A model generated the notes under the pieces. That model did no database searches. It had not been told where the DNA came from and worked only from the letters and a program-made list of their open reading frames with translations. Source: Streptomyces sp. S.PB5 (GTDB lineage: Bacteria > Actinomycetota > Actinomycetes > Streptomycetales > Streptomycetaceae). Taken from it: a stretch of DNA of 64,000 bases. The DNA is taken from the NCBI RefSeq assembly GCF_030403745.1, contig NZ_JAQMWP010000003.1, positions 525,401 through 589,400 of the forward strand, given 5' to 3'. Made by a program: the position numbers and the translations under genes. Shown piece by piece: positions 58,309 through 64,000 of the stretch (position 1 is its first letter; each line of letters begins with the position of its first letter).

Positions 58309-60276
58309 ATGTCGACCGTGAACCCCCAGCCGCTCTGGCAACCAGATCCGGAACGCATCGCGCAGGCACAGGTCACCAGGTTCCAGACCTGGGCCGCCGA
58401 GCACCACGGCGCCCCTTCCGAAGGCGGCTATCCCGCCCTGCACCGCTGGTCCGTCGACGAGCTGGACACCTTCTGGAAAGCCGTCACGGAATGGTTCGAC
58501 GTACGGTTCTCGACCCCCTACGCGCGCGTACTCGGCGACCGCTCGATGCCCGGCGCCCAGTGGTTCCCCGGATCGACCCTGAACTACGCCGAACACGCCC
58601 TGTGCGCGGCCGCCACCCGTGCGGACGAACCGGCCCTCCTGTACGTCGACGAGGCCCACGAACCTCGCCCCGTCACCTGGTCCGAACTGAGCCGCCAGGT
58701 GGGCTCTCTCGCCGCCGAGCTGCGCGCCCTCGGCGTACGCCCCGGAGACCGCGTCAGCGGCTACCTGCCCAACATCCCGCAGGCCGTCGTCGCCCTTCTC
58801 GCCACAGCCGCGGTGGGCGGCGTCTGGACCTCCTGCGCCCCCGACTTCGGCGCCCGCAGCGTCCTCGACCGCTTCCAGCAGGTCGAACCGGTCGTCCTGT
58901 TCACCGTCGACGGCTACCGCTACGGCGGCAAGGAGCACGACCGCCGCGACATCGTCGCCGAACTCCGCCGCGAACTGCCCACCCTGAGGGCCGTCGTCCA
59001 CATCCCCCTCCTCGGCACCGAGACCCCGGAAGGCGCCCTGGACTGGTCGGCCCTGACGAGCGCCCATGTGGAACCCGCCTTCGAGCAGGTGCCCTTCGAC
59101 CACCCCTTGTGGGTGCTCTACTCCTCCGGCACGACCGGCCTCCCCAAGGCCATCGTCCAGTCCCAGGGCGGCATCCTCGTCGAGCACCTCAAACAGCTGG
59201 GCCTGCACTGCGACCTCGGCCCCGAGGACCGCTTCTTCTGGTACACGTCGACCGGCTGGATGATGTGGAACTTCCTCGTCTCCGGCCTCCTGACCGGCAC
59301 CACGATCGTCCTCTACGACGGCAGCCCCGGCTACCCGGACACCGGTGCCCAATGGCGCATCGCCGAACGCACCCGGGCCACCCTCTACGGCACCTCGGCC
59401 GCGTACGTCATGGCCTGCCGCAAGGCCGGCGTGCACCCCGGCCGGGACTTCGACCTCTCCTCGGTGCGGTGCGTGGCCACCACCGGCTCACCACTGCCGC
59501 CCGACGGCTTCCGCTGGCTCCACGACGAGGTACGCGACGACCTCTGGATCGCCTCCGTCAGCGGCGGCACCGACGTCTGCTCCTGCTTCGCGGGCGCGGT
59601 ACCCACCCTCCCCGTCCACATCGGCGAACTCCAGGCCCCCGGCCTCGGCACCGACCTCCAGTCCTGGGACCCCAGCGGCAAACCCCTCATCGACGAGGTC
59701 GGCGAACTCGTGGTCACCAACCCCATGCCGTCCATGCCGATCCACTTCTGGAACGACCCCGACGGCAGCCGCTACCACGACAGCTACTTCGACACCTATC
59801 CCGGCGTCTGGCGCCACGGCGACTGGATCACCGTCACCTCCCGCGGCTCCGTGGTCATCCACGGCCGCTCCGACTCGACGCTCAACCGACAGGGCGTACG
59901 CATGGGTTCGGCCGACATCTACGAAGCCGTCGAGCGCCTCCCCGAGATCAAGGAATCCCTCGTCATCGGCATCGAACAGCCCGACGGTGGCTACTGGATG
60001 CCCCTCTTCGTGCACCTGGCTCCCGGGGCCGCCCTCGACGAGACGCTCCTCGAGCGCATCAAGCAGACCATCCGCGAACAGCTCTCCCCGCGGCACATCC
60101 CCGACGAGATCATCGAGGTCCCCGGCATCCCGCACACCCTCACCGGCAAGCGCATCGAGGTCCCCGTCAAGCGCCTCCTCCAGGGCACACCGCTGGACAA
60201 GGCCGTCAACCCGGGCTCCATCGACAACCTCGACCTGCTCCACTTCTACGAGGACCTCGCCCGTAAACGAGCCTGA
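58309..60276 (+). CDS. Acetoacetyl-CoA synthetase-like ligase
   Basis: The 655-residue AMP-forming ligase has VLYSSGTTGLPKAIVQSQGG (P-loop), FFWYTSTGWMMWNFLVSGLL, and the C-terminal LTGKRIEVPVKRLLQG with the conserved Lys. Length and the acyl-binding region are those of acetoacetate-CoA ligases, which activate acetoacetate for lipid or ketone-body use. The related acetyl-CoA synthetase is the main alternative. The ATG has GGGAG eight bases upstream. A 213-base gap separates it from the divergent GH31 gene. Confidence 0.9.
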   Translation: MSTVNPQPLWQPDPERIAQAQVTRFQTWAAEHHGAPSEGGYPALHRWSVDELDTFWKAVTEWFDVRFSTPYARVLGDRSMPGAQWFPGSTLNYAEHALCAAATRADEPALLYVDEAHEPRPVTWSELSRQVGSLAAELRALGVRPGDRVSGYLPNIPQAVVALLATAAVGGVWTSCAPDFGARSVLDRFQQVEPVVLFTVDGYRYGGKEHDRRDIVAELRRELPTLRAVVHIPLLGTETPEGALDWSALTSAHVEPAFEQVPFDHPLWVLYSSGTTGLPKAIVQSQGGILVEHLKQLGLHCDLGPEDRFFWYTSTGWMMWNFLVSGLLTGTTIVLYDGSPGYPDTGAQWRIAERTRATLYGTSAAYVMACRKAGVHPGRDFDLSSVRCVATTGSPLPPDGFRWLHDEVRDDLWIASVSGGTDVCSCFAGAVPTLPVHIGELQAPGLGTDLQSWDPSGKPLIDEVGELVVTNPMPSMPIHFWNDPDGSRYHDSYFDTYPGVWRHGDWITVTSRGSVVIHGRSDSTLNRQGVRMGSADIYEAVERLPEIKESLVIGIEQPDGGYWMPLFVHLAPGAALDETLLERIKQTIREQLSPRHIPDEIIEVPGIPHTLTGKRIEVPVKRLLQGTPLDKAVNPGSIDNLDLLHFYEDLARKRA

Positions 60277-60411
60277 CCGACGCAGCCGCCGACGCGGTCG
60301 GATTCCCTTCTGGGCCGCGTCAGCAGTCGGCGCTCCCGCCTCGCCCCACCCGTTGTCAGTGCTGCCGGTTACTGTGAGTGAGCATTGATCGACAGCGCAC
60401 AGGGGGAAACG

Positions 60412-61308
60412 ATGGCGCACACCGACCACCAGACAATGCGACGCGTCCTGCGCCGCGAAATCGCCGGCACCATCGGTCTGCTCACGGACGAGCAAGACTT
60501 CCGGGCCATGCGGCGCTACCGCAGCTTCACCTTCGACAACCACACCGTGTATCTCCAACAGGTGGAGGCACTCCTCAGGACACGAGCGTCGCAGGGCAGC
60601 CACACCGCGATCGCCCTCTTCGACCCACAGGAGTACGCCGACTTCTGCACGGACACCGGCCTGGACCCCGACATCCCGTCGAGCCGCACCCGGTTCACCG
60701 CCGAACTCGCCACCACGGGACCGACCCTCCCGTACGACGGGCGTCCCCTGACCGAACTCGTCCCGGACCTGATCGACGAGGCAGTCCGCCAAGCCACCTG
60801 GGAGTACGCCTCCACACTCCTCGCCCGCCTCGGCTCCTGCGCCTCCTGCGGCGAGGACATCGGCCGAGCGGCCTTCGCCCGCGCCTCGGACATCCTGGTC
60901 CGCATCCTCGACACGGCGCACCCGGGCAATCGACACCTTGTCTGCAGCGTCACAGCGACCCCGGAGACGCTCCTCTCGGTCCTCCATGCCGACATCTCCG
61001 CCGACGGCACCACAGAACTCGACGAAGCCGAAGCCCTCGAATTCACCACGGTCCTGGCCCTCGGCCTCGCGACCCACAGCCCCGGCGGACTCGTCATGCG
61101 GACCAGCACTCCGGGAACCACCACCGACCGCATCTACGGATGGCGGCTGCGAGGAGAAGGACTTGAACCCCTCACCGCCGGAGAGGTCTTCGACGCCTAC
61201 TGCACCGACATCGAATCCGGAGACCTCATCTCACCGGAATCGGACGTCGACTACTGCGTCCCACCCGACCTCGGACCGGTCGGCCCCGAGCACGGACACC
61301 ACCGCTGA
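60412..61308 (+). CDS. Uncharacterised protein (298 aa)
   Basis: The 298-residue soluble protein starts at an ATG after AGGGGGAAACG. The N-terminal half has RREIAGTIGLLTDEQDFRAM and a helix-rich region; residues around 145 carry GSCASCGEDIGR, a CxxC that could bind metal. A beta-rich C-terminal part has FDAYCTDIESGDLISPESDVDYCVPPD. No known family is recognised and neighbours give no clue. A strong hairpin follows. Confidence 0.7.
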   Translation: MAHTDHQTMRRVLRREIAGTIGLLTDEQDFRAMRRYRSFTFDNHTVYLQQVEALLRTRASQGSHTAIALFDPQEYADFCTDTGLDPDIPSSRTRFTAELATTGPTLPYDGRPLTELVPDLIDEAVRQATWEYASTLLARLGSCASCGEDIGRAAFARASDILVRILDTAHPGNRHLVCSVTATPETLLSVLHADISADGTTELDEAEALEFTTVLALGLATHSPGGLVMRTSTPGTTTDRIYGWRLRGEGLEPLTAGEVFDAYCTDIESGDLISPESDVDYCVPPDLGPVGPEHGHHR

Positions 61309-61317
61309 GAAACAAAG

Positions 61318-61347
61318 GGGGCGCTCCACCCACAGGTGGAGCGCCCC
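61318..61347. terminator. Bidirectional terminator before ptsI end
   Basis: A perfect 13-base stem (61318-61330 GGGGCGCTCCACC, partner 61335-61347) with a four-base loop lies between two convergent genes. It is flanked by A residues upstream (AAACAAA) that read as U's for the ptsI transcript, so it best terminates the crr-ptsI operon. Confidence 0.88.
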
Positions 61348-61378
61348 ACAAGAAGCACCGACGACCGGGAAAGCCCGA

Positions 61379-63049
61379 CTACTCGCCGGACAGAACCGCC
61401 TGAGCGGCATTGCGTGCCTCATCGGCACTGTCCGCCGCCCGAGCCGCCGCCGCGGCACGCTCGCACTGCGCCAGCGTGTACTTCGCCAGAGTCGCCCGCA
61501 CATAGGGGATCGACGCCGCACCCATGGAAAGGGAGGTGACACCCAGACCGGTCAGCACACACGCCAGCAGCGGGTCGGACGCCGCCTCACCACAGACGCC
61601 ACAGCTCTTGCCCTCGGCCTTCGCCGCCTCAGCGGACAGCGCGACCAGGTCGAGCAGCGCGGGCTGCCAGGGATCCTGCAGCCGGGACACCGCACCCACC
61701 TGACGGTCCGCGGCGAAGGTGTACTGCGCGAGGTCGTTCGTTCCCAGCGACAGGAACTCGACCTCCTGCAGAATCGAGCGCGCTCGCAGCGCGGCCGACG
61801 GAATCTCCACCATCGCGCCGAACTTCGCCTGCAGACCCGCTTCACGGCACGCGTCGGCGAACGCCTTGGCGTCCGCACGGTCCGCCACCATCGGCGCCAT
61901 GACCTCAAGGTAGACGGGCAGCCCCTCAGCGGCCTTCGCCAGGGCCGTCAGCTGGGTCCGCAGCACCTCAGGGTGGTCGAGCAGAGTCCGCAGACCGCGC
62001 ACGCCCAGCGCGGGGTTCGGCTCGTCGCCCGGCGTGAGGAAGTCGAGCGGCTTGTCCGCGCCCGCGTCCAGCACACGCACGACGACCCGCCCCTCGGGGA
62101 AGGCTTCGAGGACCTGTCGGTAGGCCTCGATCTGCTTCTCCTCGGAGGGCGCGTTCTTGCTGTCGTCGAGGAAGAGGAACTCGGTGCGGAAGAGACCGAC
62201 CCCCTCGGCCCCGGCCTCGACAGCGGCCGGCACGTCAGCCGGACCACCGACGTTGGCGAGCAGCGGCACCTTGTGGCCGTCGGCCGTGGCCCCGGGCCCG
62301 GTCGACGCCGCGAGCGCGGCCTTGCGCTCGGCTGCGGCCGCCTTCAGCTGCGCCTTCTTCTCCTCGCTCGGGTTCACGAAGATGTCGCCGGTGCTGCCGT
62401 CCACCGCGATCACGGTGCCCTCGGCGAGCTCGCCGGCACCCGGCAGCGCCACCACGGCCGGGACACCGAGCGCCCGCGCCAGAATCGCACTATGGCTGGT
62501 CGGTCCGCCCTCCTCGGTCACGAAACCGAGCACCAGAGTCGGGTCCAGCAGTGCGGTGTCGGCGGGCGCGAGGTCACGAGCCACCAGAACATAGGGCTCA
62601 TCACTGTCCGGGACACCCGGCATGGGCACCCCGAGCAGGCGAGCGACGATACGGTTCCGCACATCGTCCAGGTCGGCCACCCGCCCGGCGAGGTATTCAC
62701 CGGCTCCCGCCAACAACTCGCGGTAGGCGGCGAACGCGTCGTACACCGCACGCTCGGCGGTGCTGCCGACGGCGATGCGCCGGTCGACGTCCGCCATCAG
62801 CTCCGGATCCTGGGCCATCAGGGCCTGAGCCTCCAGCACGGCCTGGGCCTCGCCCCCCGCCAGATTGCCGCGCGCAATCAGGTCGGCCGCCACAGCCTCC
62901 ACGGCCTTGCGGGCGCGCCCCTGCTCACGCTCCGCTTCCTCCGCCGGAATCTGCTTGGCAGGCGGTTCAAGCACCGCCGTCCCCATGTGCCGAACCTCGC
63001 CGATCGCCACACCGTGGCTCACGCCGACGCCTCGCAGCGTTGTCTCCAT
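61379..63049 (-). CDS. ptsI: PTS enzyme I
   Basis: The 556-residue enzyme takes phosphate from phosphoenolpyruvate and passes it to HPr, the first step of PTS sugar uptake. The phosphorylated His186 is in GGPTSHSAILARALG, the PEP-binding FRTEFLFLD and GTNDLAQYTFAADR regions are intact, and the Cys of CGVCGEAA lies in the active site. The ATG before ETTLRGVG gives exactly the size of S. coelicolor PtsI (SCO1391). It follows crr by 79 bases; in Streptomyces the operon is repressed by DasR. Confidence 0.97.
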   Translation of the reverse strand: METTLRGVGVSHGVAIGEVRHMGTAVLEPPAKQIPAEEAEREQGRARKAVEAVAADLIARGNLAGGEAQAVLEAQALMAQDPELMADVDRRIAVGSTAERAVYDAFAAYRELLAGAGEYLAGRVADLDDVRNRIVARLLGVPMPGVPDSDEPYVLVARDLAPADTALLDPTLVLGFVTEEGGPTSHSAILARALGVPAVVALPGAGELAEGTVIAVDGSTGDIFVNPSEEKKAQLKAAAAERKAALAASTGPGATADGHKVPLLANVGGPADVPAAVEAGAEGVGLFRTEFLFLDDSKNAPSEEKQIEAYRQVLEAFPEGRVVVRVLDAGADKPLDFLTPGDEPNPALGVRGLRTLLDHPEVLRTQLTALAKAAEGLPVYLEVMAPMVADRADAKAFADACREAGLQAKFGAMVEIPSAALRARSILQEVEFLSLGTNDLAQYTFAADRQVGAVSRLQDPWQPALLDLVALSAEAAKAEGKSCGVCGEAASDPLLACVLTGLGVTSLSMGAASIPYVRATLAKYTLAQCERAAAAARAADSADEARNAAQAVLSGE

Positions 63050-63128
63050 CTCACCCGTCTCCGATAGTGCGGCGGGTCCCGCCGCCGCGGTGGTTGCCAC
63101 TACTTGCCGTCATAGGACGGAGCCGATG

Positions 63129-63578
63129 TCACTTCCAGACGAAGAGACTGTCGCCGGCCTTCACATCGCCGTCGTCACGCAGATCGGAGAGAGCTTCGGC
63201 CGTGGCTTCGAGTGCCACGATCGGGCAGACCGGCGACTTGCCGGCAGCTTCGACGGCGGCCGGGTTCCAGCGCACGATGGCCTGACCACGCGTCACGGTA
63301 TCGCCCTTGTTGACGAGCAGTTCGAAGCCCTCGCCATTGAGCTGAACGGTGTCGATGCCGAGGTGCGTGAGCACGCCATGACCCTGCTCGTCGACGACGA
63401 CGAAGGCGTGCGGGTGGAGCGAGACGATGACTCCGTCCACGGGCGCGACGGCCTCGGAGGCCTCACGCACGGGGTCGATCGCCGTACCCGGGCCGACCAT
63501 GGCCCCGGAGAAGACCGGATCGGGCACGGATGCCAGTCCGATGGCGCGTCCTGCAAGTGGGGACGTCACGGTGGTCAT
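63129..63578 (-). CDS. crr: PTS enzyme IIA-Crr (glucose-type)
   Basis: The 149-residue EIIA of the glucose family has the phospho-accepting His72 in GVLTHLGIDTV and the partner His57 in SLHPHAFVV. In Streptomyces, EIIA-Crr passes phosphate from HPr to EIIB of the N-acetylglucosamine permease. Size equals S. coelicolor Crr (SCO1390). The ATG has GGGAGG seven bases upstream. First gene of the crr-ptsI operon; a DasR site lies 115 bases upstream. Confidence 0.97.
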   Translation of the reverse strand: MTTVTSPLAGRAIGLASVPDPVFSGAMVGPGTAIDPVREASEAVAPVDGVIVSLHPHAFVVVDEQGHGVLTHLGIDTVQLNGEGFELLVNKGDTVTRGQAIVRWNPAAVEAAGKSPVCPIVALEATAEALSDLRDDGDVKAGDSLFVWK

Positions 63579-63692
63579 GGGAAGCCTCCCAGGGGTGGAG
63601 ATCGATATGTGCCGTCACTGCCTGTCCCGGACGGCACACTGTGAGCAGCGTATGTCATATGAACTGACGGTTCCGCATGGAAGATACCGCCT

Positions 63693-63708
63693 AGTGGTCT
63701 AGACCACC
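63693..63708. promoter_or_regulatory. DasR responsive element upstream of crr
   Basis: AGTGGTCTAGACCACC matches 15 of 16 bases of the dre consensus. It lies 115 bases upstream of crr on one side and only 12 bases before the -35 box of a rightward rRNA promoter on the other. DasR control of crr-ptsI is established in S. coelicolor. Confidence 0.92.
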
Positions 63709-63720
63709 AACCCAGTCGAT

Positions 63721-63750
63721 TTGCACGCCCTTCGAGGCCGCGTGTACAGT
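63721..63750 (+). promoter_or_regulatory. Upstream rRNA operon promoter
   Basis: TTGCAC (63721-63726) and TACAGT (63745-63750) stand 18 bases apart, a good primary-sigma promoter directed toward the right edge. Streptomyces rRNA operons have several stacked promoters; another -10-like TAGAGT is at 63884-63889. Confidence 0.7.
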
Positions 63751-64000
63751 CGTACTCCTGCTTGAGGCCGAGCGGCGCTCCCAAGCGTCCTTGCTCAGCA
63801 GCAACCAAACTTGTCAGATCCTATCTCGGGGTCACCTTCTGCATGCCTGCGGGGGAGTGGTCAGAGAGTCGGAAAAACACTGATAGAGTTTGAAACACCG
63901 AAAGGGGAACTGCCCGGAGGAAAGCCCGGAAGGGTGAGTACAAAGGAAGCGTCCGTTCCTTGAGAACTCAACAGCGTGCCAAAAATCAACGCCAGATTAG
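63751..64000 (+). other. Leader of an rRNA operon (16S gene beyond window)
   Basis: The last 250 bases contain GATAGAGTTTGAAAC, then CCTTGAGAACTCAACAG and GTGCCAAAAATCAACGCC, which are typical of the untranslated leader and processing/antitermination region preceding Streptomyces 16S rRNA. The 16S start itself is not in the window. Gene order in S. coelicolor, with an rRNA operon beside crr as I recall, agrees. Confidence 0.85.

Noticed and set aside
61150..61185. tRNA T-arm-like sequence (GGGTTCAAGTCC on the reverse strand)
   Set aside because: It falls within a coding frame and no acceptor, D or anticodon arms can be built around it.

Overview
The window looks like a conserved stretch of a Streptomyces chromosome. 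Base composition is very GC-rich, gene products are characteristically streptomycete (RbpA, SmeA/SffA, a conservon, MocR regulators, Ppm1), GTG and TTG starts are common, and many neighbours are joined by ATGA or GTGA overlaps. From memory of S. coelicolor, the order matches the SCO1429 (chitinase) to SCO1390 (crr) interval read backwards, ending at an rRNA operon whose 16S gene would start just past the right edge. No prophage, insertion sequence, CRISPR array or tRNA gene was found.

Region by region. 1-11.6 kb: a truncated uridine-kinase-like NTPase, an intergenic array of 34-37 bp imperfect repeats, a secreted C39-type cysteine-peptidase-like protein, a TetR regulator, a secreted GH18 chitinase with a DasR operator, an acyl-CoA dehydrogenase, a small pair (uncharacterised protein plus aminoglycoside-phosphotransferase-fold kinase), an Lrp regulator and an amidohydrolase. 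11.6-18.8 kb: polyprenol-phosphate-mannose synthase (Ppm1), FxsA, RbpA with a sigma-R promoter, an UMF1-type MFS permease, a glycerophosphodiester phosphodiesterase, and a divergent yczE/MocR pair. 18.9-26.4 kb: the sporulation-septum pair SmeA/SffA, an ankyrin protein, a 19-codon leader ORF, a HEAT-like protein, and a translationally coupled operon of two GT4 glycosyltransferases and an SGNH hydrolase.

26.5-31.8 kb: a kip/ycs-like operon (MFS permease, DUF1445 protein, PxpA, PxpB, PxpC) for 5-oxoproline use, with a divergent FCD-GntR regulator and palindromic operators between them. 31.9-39.1 kb: a three-gene operon in the order kleisin-like, KITE-like, giant SMC-like ATPase, i.e. the MukF-MukE-MukB / JetA-JetB-JetC layout, without a JetD nuclease next to it. 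This is the strongest candidate for an under-described system here.

40-48.2 kb: a conservon (CvnA kinase-like sensor, CvnB roadblock, CvnC DUF742, CvnD GTPase) in which a 1,213-residue HyuA-HyuB (5-oxoprolinase-type) gene with its own control region lies between cvnC and cvnD. 48.2-61.3 kb: glpK/glpF, a degenerate EAL-CBS-GGDEF protein, a thiolase-fold/OB-fold pair, a VanX-type dipeptidase, a zinc-ribbon Nudix hydrolase, a GH31 glycosidase, an acetoacetyl-CoA synthetase-like ligase and an uncharacterised protein. 61.4-64 kb: ptsI and crr (general PTS), a near-perfect DasR site, then a promoter and leader of an rRNA operon.

Two control themes recur. DasR-type dre sites lie at the two ends (chitinase and crr-ptsI), linking chitin degradation to PTS sugar uptake. 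A CTGACG-N3-CGTCAG palindrome stands upstream of two separate lipid-type loci (near 6.4 and 54.3 kb), suggesting a shared regulator.
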